From Cytophagales bacterium (GTDB taxonomy: Bacteria > Bacteroidota > Bacteroidia > Cytophagales > Spirosomataceae), in assembly GCA_013298215.1 (NCBI GenBank), contig JAAFKE010000009.1:43489-107488 (forward strand): 64,000 nucleotides of DNA, in the 5' to 3' direction. Position numbers and translations under genes: made by a program. Every line of letters starts with the position of its first letter. Positions within the stretch are counted from its first letter, which is position 1. Below the pieces are notes generated by a model. That model saw nothing but the letters and a program-made list of their open reading frames with translations, ran no database searches and was not told the origin of the DNA. This document shows, piece after piece, positions 44,973 to 52,640 of the stretch.

Positions 44973-45185
44973 ATGGCAATAATAGAAGTCATTAAAGGCG
45001 ATATTACCAAATGCCAAACCGATGCTATTGTAAATGCTGCCAATACATCTCTGCTTGGCGGTGGCGGAATATTTAACAAACCTAAAAAATTTCAAAATTG
45101 CTATCGAAACAGCCTAATATTGGCAGTTGAGCATGGCGTAAAAACCATTGCTTTGCCAAATATAAACACAGGTATCTATGGGTAA
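44973..45185 (+). pseudogene. Macro-domain (ADP-ribose-binding) protein remnant
   Basis: The start MAIIEVIKGDITKCQTDAIV and NAANTSLLGGGG are the N-terminus of a macro domain, which binds or hydrolyses ADP-ribose derivatives. After GGGGI the central half, normally starting DGAIHRAAG, is missing. The frame resumes with NCYRNSLILAVEHGVKTIAL then PNINTGIYG, where it stops instead of continuing for another 40-60 residues. So it has an internal deletion and a truncated end, and the ligand-binding centre is lost. The 3' cut coincides with an IS630-type relic. Confidence 0.8.
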
Positions 45186-45386
45186 GTGCTTGAATATATT
45201 CAGTTCTGCCTATAAGACAAAAAACATTAATTTGTAGTTTTTTTTACATAAATAGACACCTTTTCATCCGACAATTGCCAGCTATGTCACATAACCTTCG
45301 CTACTAACACTGCTTTCATCACCGTAAAAAAGGTCTATCAAGCCTTTATTTGCCAGTTGTTCCAATTCTTGCAGATAGGTTTTTTT
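45186..45386 (-). pseudogene. IS630-family transposase relic
   Basis: Translating the minus strand in pieces gives KTYLQELEQLANKGLIDLFY then GDESSVSSEGYV. After a frameshift come SWQLSDEKVSIYVKK and, after another, INVFCLIGRTEYIQ. These match the catalytic core of IS630-type transposases, in which the Asp of YGDES is one of the DDE residues. At least two frameshifts break it and both ends are missing. It joins the truncated macro gene on one side and the Rpn remnant on the other. Confidence 0.65.
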
Positions 45387-45393
45387 ACAGAGG

Positions 45394-45609
45394 GCCGATA
45401 AACACAACTGGACAAAAGCAGAATTAGAAGCCTACGACTACGTTTTGATGAGAGAGCAAGACGACTGAGGCAGAATGAGTTTTGCTCAATCAAAAGTCCA
45501 AAAAGATTTTACGAGGAGACTTTTTAAACGAGGTTTTTCAGATGACGACATTGCCGAGGACACGGGTCTAACAGTTGAACAAATCCAAAGATTAAGAATA
45601 GAAGAATAA
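45394..45609 (+). pseudogene. Rpn nuclease 3'-end remnant (duplicate of the gene at 607)
   Basis: From GCCGATAAACACAACTGG on, the sequence closely follows the last part of the gene at 607-1452, including KAELEAYDYVLMREQD and the tail RGFSDDDIAEDTGLTVEQIQ and RLRIEE. It carries an in-frame TGA (CGACTGAGG where the parent has CGACCGAGG) and a deletion of the LRTGIAKEV region. The catalytic half is absent. It was brought here together with the following dienelactone hydrolase. Confidence 0.85.
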
Positions 45610-45663
45610 AATTATCACTAACCACGCGGGCGACGAACGCTGCAACTAAAACATACCACTCAA

Positions 45664-46533
45664 ATGAAAAAAACACTCTTTACCATCGCTTTTATGTGCG
45701 CGCTCATGGGGCTCACTTTTAAGCCCGAGCCAACCGCCCGCCCAATTCCGATTTGCCACAGTGCGGCCAACGATTTGGCGGCCAACGACATGGCTGCACT
45801 GGCGTTAGACCCTGATTTCCAGGCTATGCACCCGCAGCCTTTGCCCTACACACACCTCAGCGCGGTGGGCCAGATGATTACTTTTGCCACACCCGACGGC
45901 AAAACGGCCAGCGGTTTTATGCTTAAAGCCCCGAAAAAATCTAAAAAATGGCTGTTTGTTTTCCAAGAATGGTGGGGTTTGAACGACCATATTAAACGCC
46001 AAGCCGAGGTTTTTTATACCGATCTCAGCGACGTGAACGTCATAGCCATTGATATGTACGACGGGCAACTGGCCACCGTCCCCGCCGACGCGGGTAAGTT
46101 GATGTCGCAGACCAAACCCGAGCGCATCGATGCCATCATTAAAGGTGCCATTGAGCTGGCGGGTAAAAAAGCCAAGATTGCCAGCGTGGGCTGGTGCTTT
46201 GGTGGTATGTTGTCGCTCAAATCGGCCATTTTGGAGGGCGAGCAGGCCGTTGGGTGCGTAATGTACTACGGCCGCCCCGAAAAAGACGTTGAAAAACTCA
46301 AAACATTAAATACCAACGTACTGGGTATTTTTGGTAGCCAAGACAAGGGAATACCAGTGGCAACTGTAACCGAATTTGAAGAAAACATGAAAAAAGCCAA
46401 CAAGGCCGTAACCATCAAAATGTACGATGCGGGCCACGGTTTTGCCAATCCGAGCAATCCAGTCTTCAATCAAACCGCCGCCGAAGATGCCTACAAAAAT
46501 GCGCTGGCTTATTTGAAAGAAAAACTAAGCTAA
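45664..46533 (+). CDS. Dienelactone hydrolase family protein, exported (copy 2)
   Basis: A 289-residue near-identical twin of the protein at 1508-2362. Differences are few: a five-residue expansion in the N-terminal part (NDLAANDMAA against NDMAT), N to H in the WWGLNDHIK segment and scattered conservative changes near the signal peptide. The Cys (GWCFGGM), Asp (GSQDKGIP) and His (DAGHGFANP) of the triad are all kept, so both copies should be active. It is preceded by the decayed Rpn end and followed by the same hairpin as copy 1. High identity over coding and non-coding DNA points to recent duplication or ongoing gene conversion. Confidence 0.88.
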   Translation: MKKTLFTIAFMCALMGLTFKPEPTARPIPICHSAANDLAANDMAALALDPDFQAMHPQPLPYTHLSAVGQMITFATPDGKTASGFMLKAPKKSKKWLFVFQEWWGLNDHIKRQAEVFYTDLSDVNVIAIDMYDGQLATVPADAGKLMSQTKPERIDAIIKGAIELAGKKAKIASVGWCFGGMLSLKSAILEGEQAVGCVMYYGRPEKDVEKLKTLNTNVLGIFGSQDKGIPVATVTEFEENMKKANKAVTIKMYDAGHGFANPSNPVFNQTAAEDAYKNALAYLKEKLS

Positions 46534-46552
46534 CCCCGTTTTTCGTCCCCAA

Positions 46553-46590
46553 ACCAAAGCCGCTCAATGTCACAATTGAGCGGCTTTGGT
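46553..46590 (+). terminator. Hairpin terminator after dienelactone hydrolase copy 2
   Basis: ACCAAAGCCGCTCAAT pairs perfectly with ATTGAGCGGCTTTGGT around a GTCACA loop; it is the duplicate of 2383-2420 with a changed loop. Confidence 0.7.
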
Positions 46591-46854
46591 ATTTAGCGTT
46601 TGTTTGGAATATACGCGGCGGCGCGTGCCTACTTTTGTAAAATACTTGACTGAAAGGCGGGTTTACCAGTTTATTTGGATAGCGTGCTGTCCATAAAGAC
46701 AAATTTTAAGCTGCCCGCCACCAGAACGCCCGCGAATGTGCTATTTTCAATTCGTAAAATGCTATTTGCTCCGCCGAACTTAAAATGAACCAGCGCGAAC
46801 GTTTAGTCTGTACTCTGCAAATCTCGATTTGAAAATTGGGATTAGCGGGGACGA
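46591..46854. other. Intergenic region without a recognisable gene
   Basis: Between the hairpin and the truncated ATPase gene I see no convincing reading frame. Similarity to the first hydrolase copy's flank ends soon after the hairpin (shared TACGCGGCGG near 46612). The stretch probably contains debris from the lost 3' end of the ATPase gene, but I could not identify it. Confidence 0.4.
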
Positions 46855-47832
46855 CTACTTAGAAATCAAGACCACCAATTTTTTCATTATTAAGAGTATG
46901 ATACTTACCTCTGATGCTTCAAAATCGTAGAGTTGCTGCCCTTTGGCCAGGTTTATCAAAAACGTGGGCGTACCCGTTTCAAACCAATAGTTCTTAAATT
47001 CTTTTCCCCTAAAAAAATGTAGCAACGAAAAAGGATTGTAAACCCGCACATTGCCTCCCCACAAGTACCCGTTGTACCATTTCTTGATTTTTTCGGGGTC
47101 AGAAATCTGTAATTCTTCCACAAAATCACGGGCTAATTCTTCCTGACTAATGCCACAAATAGCCCCAAAATCGCTGTCGGTGGTTAAGTCTGTTAAATTG
47201 TTCAAATCCGAAAAAATACTGACGCGCGAGAATTTGGAAACGCCCGTAATGAAGACCAATTTGAGGTAGGGGTCGGCATCTTTCAAAATCGAATAAAAGG
47301 CTTTGAGGATTTCTCTATTCTCAACTGCTTTTCCAGTATCAGTTCCCAAATAATCAATAATCGGCTTGTCGTATTCGTCTATCAACACCACCACCTGGCC
47401 GTGCAAGGCAAATAGGATTTCGATGAGTTCTTGGAATTTTCCACTATTATAAGTAGTTTTTAGAGTAAACCCGTATTTTACGGCAATACCATCTAAACAG
47501 GCATTAATGGACTCACGCAGCCCCAAATCTTTGTGGCCAATGTTGCTAAACGAAATCTTGATGATGGGGTTGGTTTTAGTCCAGTCCCATTTGTCATAGA
47601 TGTACAAACCCTCAAAAAAATCTTGCTTGGCCTGAAACAGATAATCTAAGGTGCTCAAAAACAGTGACTTACCAAAACGCCGTGGGCGAGAAAGAAAGTA
47701 GTATTTGCCATGCCAAAAGAGCTTGTCTATAAACATCGTTTTGTCCACATAGACGTAGCCGCCTTTGCGAACTTCCGAAAAATCTTGAATACCTACTGGA
47801 TATCTACGCATCTTTGTTGCTATTGAAAACAA
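46855..47832 (-). CDS. AAA-ATPase-like protein, C-terminally truncated
   Basis: A 325-residue protein of the AAA-ATPase_like family (PF09820 type). The N-terminus has YPVGIQDFSEVRKGGYVYVD, then SRPRRFGKSLFLSTLDYLF, which holds the Lys-Ser of the P loop, and VVLIDEYDKPIIDYLG as Walker B. Full-length relatives are roughly 500 residues and end in a PD-(D/E)XK nuclease domain (DUF1703). Here the protein stops shortly after FETGTPTFLINLAKGQQLYD, with an unrelated tail, so the nuclease domain is missing. It may be a pseudogene. It lies at the edge of the patchwork region that begins after metH. Confidence 0.75.
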   Translation of the reverse strand: MFSIATKMRRYPVGIQDFSEVRKGGYVYVDKTMFIDKLFWHGKYYFLSRPRRFGKSLFLSTLDYLFQAKQDFFEGLYIYDKWDWTKTNPIIKISFSNIGHKDLGLRESINACLDGIAVKYGFTLKTTYNSGKFQELIEILFALHGQVVVLIDEYDKPIIDYLGTDTGKAVENREILKAFYSILKDADPYLKLVFITGVSKFSRVSIFSDLNNLTDLTTDSDFGAICGISQEELARDFVEELQISDPEKIKKWYNGYLWGGNVRVYNPFSLLHFFRGKEFKNYWFETGTPTFLINLAKGQQLYDFEASEVSIILLIMKKLVVLISK

Positions 47833-48149
47833 CGCAAGTTAGGACTTTTTGACGAAAACAGGCCAAAAGCACCAGCAAAGCAACTCCAAAAAAGTCAAGG
47901 GGAAAACTTCATTTCACACCAAAAAAAGGGCGTAGTTTCGTGATGTAACTCCATTTGGGGGCTCAATCTCACATTAACTAACAAAAACAATGCAAATAAC
48001 TACTGAATCGGAGTAGCTTCAACGATAAATTACCGACACATACCCAACTAAACAACCTTATCTGTTAAATTGCACCTTTGAAAAGCCTCGTTTGGTTTGG
48101 AGATAGTTTCACAAAATTTAATCTTGAAATAATACCGAATTTTACAATT
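47833..48149. other. Intergenic region upstream of the aldolase gene
   Basis: About 317 nt between divergent genes. It is AT-rich with no gene, no strong hairpin and no exact TAnnTTTG box that I can see; a weak TAGTTTCG lies near 47932. It presumably contains the promoters of both flanking genes. Confidence 0.4.
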
Positions 48150-49229
48150 ATGAGCGAAACAACAAGCAGATTTAAGGCAGGCGTGGTAACGGGCGAAGGC
48201 GTGAGCGATATTTTTAGACACGCCAACGAAAACGACTACGCGCTTCCAGCCGTCAATGTGGTGGGCACAAACTCGGTCAATGCCGTTTTAGAAACCGCCA
48301 AGGCCGTTAACTCTCCCGTTATTATTCAGTTTTCTAACGGTGGCGGGGTGTTTTATGCGGGCAAAAGCCTGGCCAACACCAACCAACAGGCCGCCATTGC
48401 GGGGTCTGTTTCGGGTGCTATGCACGTGCACCAGATGGCGGCGCTTTATGGCGTGCCCGTGATCTTGCACACCGACCACTGCGCCAAAAAATTGCTACCC
48501 TGGATCGACGGCCTGCTCGACGCGGGCGAAAAATTCTTCGACCAGCACGGTGTTCCGCTTTACAGCTCGCACATGCTCGACCTGTCGGAAGAATCCCTCC
48601 ACGAAAACATCGAAACCTGTGCCAAGTATTTTGAGCGAATGGCCAAAATGGGCATGACCCTCGAAATTGAGCTCGGTGTGACGGGCGGCGAAGAAGACGG
48701 TGTAGACAATACCGACGTAGATAGCTCCAAACTCTATACCCAGCCTTCGGAGGTGGCATACGCATACGAAGAACTCAAAAAAATATCCGATCGCTTCACC
48801 ATTGCGGCGGCCTTTGGGAACGTACACGGCGTTTACAAGCCTGGCAACGTGAAATTATCGCCCATTATTTTGAAAAATTCGCAGGATTTTATCCAGCAAA
48901 AATATGGCACAGGCCCGCTGCCAGTAAACTTTGTTTTTCACGGTGGATCGGGATCGAGCCGCGCCGAAATCCGCGAGGCCATTCAGTACGGAGCCATAAA
49001 AATGAACATCGACACCGATATGCAGTGGAGCACTTGGGAGGGCATTTTGATGTATTACAAAGCCAAAGAAGGCTATCTGCAAAGCCAACTCGGAAGCCCA
49101 GACGGCGATGATTCGCCCAACAAAAAATACTACGACCCCCGCGTGTGGTTGCGCAAAGGCGAAGAAAGCATGGCCAAACGCCTCACCGTTGCTTTTGAGG
49201 ACCTCAATTGCTTAAACCGTTTGGCATAG
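48150..49229 (+). CDS. fbaA: Class II fructose-bisphosphate aldolase
   Basis: This zinc aldolase interconverts fructose-1,6-bisphosphate with glyceraldehyde-3-phosphate and dihydroxyacetone phosphate in glycolysis and gluconeogenesis. The 359-residue protein begins MSETTSRFKAGVVTGEGVSD, the family's usual N-terminus, so 48150 is chosen over the upstream ATG at 48078. Active-site segments are VILHTDHCAKK (Asp and His), TLEIELGVTGGEEDGVDN, IAAAFGNVHGVYKPGNVK (metal His) and FVFHGGSGSSRAEI (metal His and phosphate loop). Length matches class IIA enzymes such as E. coli FbaA. A GSCFA gene follows by 12 nt. Confidence 0.95.
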   Translation: MSETTSRFKAGVVTGEGVSDIFRHANENDYALPAVNVVGTNSVNAVLETAKAVNSPVIIQFSNGGGVFYAGKSLANTNQQAAIAGSVSGAMHVHQMAALYGVPVILHTDHCAKKLLPWIDGLLDAGEKFFDQHGVPLYSSHMLDLSEESLHENIETCAKYFERMAKMGMTLEIELGVTGGEEDGVDNTDVDSSKLYTQPSEVAYAYEELKKISDRFTIAAAFGNVHGVYKPGNVKLSPIILKNSQDFIQQKYGTGPLPVNFVFHGGSGSSRAEIREAIQYGAIKMNIDTDMQWSTWEGILMYYKAKEGYLQSQLGSPDGDDSPNKKYYDPRVWLRKGEESMAKRLTVAFEDLNCLNRLA

Positions 49230-49241
49230 CACGCCGCCACA

Positions 49242-50222
49242 ATGAACCTCCGAACTGAACTCGTGCTGCCGCGTGCTGCCACCCAAATGCGGCTGGGCAG
49301 CCAGGTCGTCACGGTGGGTTCGTGTTTTGCCAACGTGCTGGGCGAGCAACTAACCGCCAACAAAGTCAAAACGTTGGTCAATCCGTTCGGAACGGTCTTT
49401 AACCCGCTCTCGATCTTCAAAAACCTCGGAATGGCTCTCGGCAACGATGCGCCCGCCGAGGTTTTTTTTGTGAAACAGGCCGACCTTTGGCTGCACCACG
49501 ATTTCCACTCTTCGTTTTGGGCAACCGACAAAGACGCGCTCAACGAACGCATTGTGGCATCGCTGCGCCACACCCGTGGTTGGCTGCTCAACGCCGATTT
49601 TGTGGTCGTTACCCTCGGCACGGCTTGGGCGTATCGGCACAAAGAAAGCCAACAAATAGCCTCAAACTGCCACAAAGTGCCGAGCCGAGCGTTCGACAAA
49701 CGGTTGCTCGGGGTGGCACAAATAGAGGAGGCTTTTGCCGATTTTTACCAGAAAATACGCCTCGTAAATCCAAACGTGAAGGTAATTCTGACCGTTAGCC
49801 CAGTGCGCCACACCCGCGACACCTTGCCGCTGAACGCCGTGAGCAAGGCGGTTTTGCGGCTGGCTTGCCACCAAATTACGGAGGCGCACCAAGGCGTGTC
49901 GTACTTTCCGAGTTACGAACTTATGCTCGACGATCTGCGCGATTACCGTTTTTATAAACCCGATCTGATTCACCCCAACGAGGTAGCCGAAAAGTTTATC
50001 TTTGACCGATTTGGGGAGGTGTATTTTGAGCAGCCTTTGCAGGATTTTGTGGCCGACTGGGCCAAGGTTCGCGCTGCTATGGCCCACCGCCCCACGCTCG
50101 AAACCTCGGAGTCGTACCGCGTTTTTTTAAAAAACGTACTACTGAGTTTAGAAAAAATCCAATCGGCAACGGATTTGAGCCAGGAGTTTGAGTGGGTGAA
50201 CGCCAAACTCCGTCAGTTTTGA
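49242..50222 (+). CDS. GSCFA domain protein
   Basis: A 326-residue protein of the GSCFA family, named for the motif seen here as VVTVGSCFANVLGEQL (about residues 22-37). Further blocks are VNPFGTVFNPLSIFKNL, FVVVTLGTAWAY and KVILTVSPVRHTRDTL, ending with KPDLIHPNEVAEKFIFDRFG. The order of the Ser, Gly/Asn, and Asp-x-x-His-like segments is SGNH-hydrolase-like, so esterase or acyl-transfer activity is plausible, but no substrate is known. It follows fbaA closely, probably in one operon. Confidence 0.85.
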   Translation: MNLRTELVLPRAATQMRLGSQVVTVGSCFANVLGEQLTANKVKTLVNPFGTVFNPLSIFKNLGMALGNDAPAEVFFVKQADLWLHHDFHSSFWATDKDALNERIVASLRHTRGWLLNADFVVVTLGTAWAYRHKESQQIASNCHKVPSRAFDKRLLGVAQIEEAFADFYQKIRLVNPNVKVILTVSPVRHTRDTLPLNAVSKAVLRLACHQITEAHQGVSYFPSYELMLDDLRDYRFYKPDLIHPNEVAEKFIFDRFGEVYFEQPLQDFVADWAKVRAAMAHRPTLETSESYRVFLKNVLLSLEKIQSATDLSQEFEWVNAKLRQF

Positions 50223-50234
50223 AGCACCCAATAC

Positions 50235-50849
50235 TTATACCTTCAAGCTGTACCGGACGGGACGGGGCTTATCGACCGCTATCAGCACGCCGTGCTGGGC
50301 CAGTTGGTGCAGGAGTTTACCCGCCCTAAATTGGGACACGTTTACGAGATCAGAAAAACGCAGGGCGGTAATGCTGTCGTTTTGGCGCAGAAACTGCAAT
50401 AGTTTCTTGACGTAGGGTTCTTTAAAAAGTTTTTTATCGACCACATCGGTGCTAAAAACCAGCCGATTGGTAGGCACCGATTTGTCTTTTTGGCGCACGT
50501 AAATGGTGCGGTTATCGTGTTCGTCGATCACGAAATGCGGTTTTTCTGCGCTCTCCGCCACTTCTATTTGCATCACCAAGTGGCCATCCCAAAGCACCGA
50601 TTTATACTGAATCACGATGGGTGGCACGGTGAGGGCTTCGGTGGCTTTTTCGATCAGCAACAATTCGTCCAATTCCGACGCCACCCCTACCACCTTGCCG
50701 TCGTCTTCGACCCCAACCAAGAGCGTACCACCCGACGTATTGGCAAACGAAGCCAGCGTTCGGGCTATTTTGTAGGCACTTGGCACGGTTCGTTTGCGCT
50801 CAAAACGCAAGCCTTCAGCCTGGCTTAGTAGTTCTATGATCGGTTTCAT
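50235..50849 (-). CDS. AlbA_2 (Schlafen-like) domain ATP-binding protein
   Basis: A 204-residue protein with an N-terminal AlbA_2 domain: EGLRFERKRTV and IARTLASFANTSGGTLLVGV then EDDGKVVGVAS. The C-terminal part (about 140-204) looks like a winged helix (SDLVNVSQFRAGKLLHQLAQ). Such proteins are usually annotated as putative DNA-binding or ATP-binding regulators, without a defined role. It is convergent with the GSCFA gene (12 nt between stops) and lies downstream of the histidine kinase on the same strand. Confidence 0.8.
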   Translation of the reverse strand: MKPIIELLSQAEGLRFERKRTVPSAYKIARTLASFANTSGGTLLVGVEDDGKVVGVASELDELLLIEKATEALTVPPIVIQYKSVLWDGHLVMQIEVAESAEKPHFVIDEHDNRTIYVRQKDKSVPTNRLVFSTDVVDKKLFKEPYVKKLLQFLRQNDSITALRFSDLVNVSQFRAGKLLHQLAQHGVLIAVDKPRPVRYSLKV

Positions 50850-50907
50850 TGTGCAAACATAGCAAAACTAAGCCTCAATAACAGTACCCTTTTGCCGACC
50901 GATGGCT

Positions 50908-52107
50908 TTATGATGCCACGCCCTGGGTTTTCAAAATAATTCTAAACGTTGTGCCTTTGTCGGCCTGCGTTTCTTTGATAAACAATTTACCGCCGTGGTA
51001 TTCTTCCACAATCCGTTTGGCCAAAGTGAGCCCCAGCCCCCAGCCGCGCTTTTTGGTGCTGTAGCCAGGCTTAAAAATTTTGCGTTGGTTGGCGCGGCTT
51101 ATGCCCTTGCCCGTGTCAGAAATATCAATGGCAATTTCGTCTTTGGGGAGTGTAAATAGCCTTACGTTCAAGGCCCCCACCCCCCCCATCGAATCAACGG
51201 CATTTTTGCAGAGGTTTTCTACCACCCATTCAAACAAATTACGGTTTAGGTTGGTCATCATGCGTTGCGGCAGTTGGTTATCGACCGTCAGTTTTACCTT
51301 CGTAGATATACGCCGGGTGAGGTAGGTTAAAAATTGCTCAACCAACTCGCCCACGTTTTCGGGTTTTAGGATCGGCACAGAGCCAATGCTCGAAAACCGC
51401 GACGTAATCATCTCCAACCGTTGCACGTCTTTTTCAATCTCGTCGGTTATGGTGGCACTGATGCCCGCTTCGCCGCGCATATAATCGACCCAACCCATCA
51501 AGCTCGACAGCGGCGTACCCAATTGGTGGGCGGTTTCTTTGGCCAGCCCCACCCAAACGCGGTTTTGCTCGGCGGTGCGGGAGGCACTAAACACCAAGTA
51601 AGCCAAAAAACCGAGCACCAAGATACTGGCAATTTGTACGTATGGAAAAAACTTCATCTGCACCAGCAGCGACGAATCGCTGAAATAAATGTACTGTTTC
51701 AGGCCGCCCAGGTCGATCTCGATGGGCGGGTGTTCGGTTTTTATTTCGGCATATTTTTGTTGCAAAATCTGCTGGCGCACTTTGGGGCTTGCGCTTTCGG
51801 GCAGGTCTATGTTGCGGCTCCACTGCGGGTTGCCCTTCTCATCGACGTAAATAACGGGGATATGGCTCTGCATAATATTCTCGTTTATCTGATCGAGCAA
51901 AAAGGTAGTCTCTTGGTCGTTGCCAACCAGGGTAGCATACTGCAATATTTTGGCCTGCAAACGCAGCTGCCGCACCTCGCGCTCGTCTATGTTATCGACA
52001 ATATGCTGGGTGTATACCCAAGAGCCTATGCCAATGAGTGCCAGGTTGATACCCACAAAAATAGTGAGGAGGTTGTTTTGACCAAAAAGTGCTACCGAAC
52101 GAAACAT
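50908..52107 (-). CDS. Membrane sensor histidine kinase
   Basis: A 399-residue sensor kinase. A first membrane segment is at about residues 10-32 (LLTIFVGINLALIGIGSW), followed by an extracytoplasmic sensor of about 125 residues and a second segment at about 158-175 (IASILVLGFLAYLVF). The kinase has the phospho-acceptor His in LAKETAHQLGTPLSSLMGWV, the N box in VENLCKNAVDSMGG, G1 in DISDTGKGISRAN and G2 in GWGLGLTLAKRIVEEYHGG. No response regulator is adjacent, so it is an orphan here. Its start is about 40 nt from the remnant that opens the A-B-C cassette array. Confidence 0.9.
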   Translation of the reverse strand: MFRSVALFGQNNLLTIFVGINLALIGIGSWVYTQHIVDNIDEREVRQLRLQAKILQYATLVGNDQETTFLLDQINENIMQSHIPVIYVDEKGNPQWSRNIDLPESASPKVRQQILQQKYAEIKTEHPPIEIDLGGLKQYIYFSDSSLLVQMKFFPYVQIASILVLGFLAYLVFSASRTAEQNRVWVGLAKETAHQLGTPLSSLMGWVDYMRGEAGISATITDEIEKDVQRLEMITSRFSSIGSVPILKPENVGELVEQFLTYLTRRISTKVKLTVDNQLPQRMMTNLNRNLFEWVVENLCKNAVDSMGGVGALNVRLFTLPKDEIAIDISDTGKGISRANQRKIFKPGYSTKKRGWGLGLTLAKRIVEEYHGGKLFIKETQADKGTTFRIILKTQGVAS

Positions 52108-52121
52108 GACTTTGAAAACGG

Positions 52122-52334
52122 GTGGAAATAAAATGCAATGTAGAAAAAAATGGAATCAAAAAGTCCATCTCGGTCTTCAACGGTGGGGCGGCGGTGCTGC
52201 TGCAAGCCGAGTTTCCCAACCCAAGCTACTTGGCGGGAACCGTGGCGGGGCGATACGAGGTGCTGGGCGGTTTGCTCAAAGGTAATTTTAAAGTCGATAT
52301 GAAAGTAGGAAACAAAAATAGTTGTGGGACATAA
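52122..52334 (+). pseudogene. 3'-terminal remnant of a cassette gene C
   Basis: From about 52151 the bases match, almost exactly, the stretch at 63869-64000 of the last gene in the window: KKSISVFNGGAAVLLQAEFP then NPSYLAGTVAGRYEVLGGLL. The remnant then continues KVDMKVGNKNSCGT and stops. The preceding 30 nt are unrelated and adjoin the histidine kinase start, so only the last 60 codons of a former C gene survive. It marks the left edge of the cassette array and may show how the full C gene ends. Confidence 0.8.
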
Positions 52335-52480
52335 AAAAATAATCCTTCGTTTGTTTTGAAACCAGATGCCCCATTTGTAGTTTAATTCGTGGCAAACCAA
52401 ATCCAAGAAACCATCGAAGAAACCAAAGCAAATAGAATTTAAAAATATGTAAAATAGCGTTTTTGCAAACGAAACCTGTG

Positions 52481-52595
52481 CTTGAAATCTACCAAAATTT
52501 CCAATCCAGCAGGTAGAGTGGGCAAACCCCTCGCGTAATGCGTGGGGCTTTGCTTTACTTTGTTGGATAGGTCTTCCAGAACCTCAGATTCAAAG
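52481..52595 (+). ncRNA. Long imperfect hairpin upstream of cassette gene A, copy 1 (candidate structured RNA)
   Basis: CTTGAAATCT pairs imperfectly with AGATTCAAAG at the ends; inside, CCAATCCA pairs with TGGATAGG (one mismatch) and GCAAACCCCTCGC pairs with GCGTGGGGCTTTGC around the loop GTAAT. It ends about 45 nt before gene A. An equivalent element precedes the second A gene. It may be a leader structure, an attenuator or part of a repeat; no known family is recognised. Confidence 0.45.
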
Positions 52596-52640
52596 TAAAA
52601 GTATTAGCTCCGCGTTTTTTTTATGCCCAAACCTTAACAA

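Noticed and set aside
44973..45185. Short macro-domain frame as a functional mini-protein
   Set aside because: The central half of the fold, including much of the ligand-binding region, is missing and the end is truncated at a transposase relic.
46466..46702. Minus-strand 78-codon frame after hydrolase copy 2
   Set aside because: It overlaps the hydrolase end and the terminator hairpin and shows no recognisable features.
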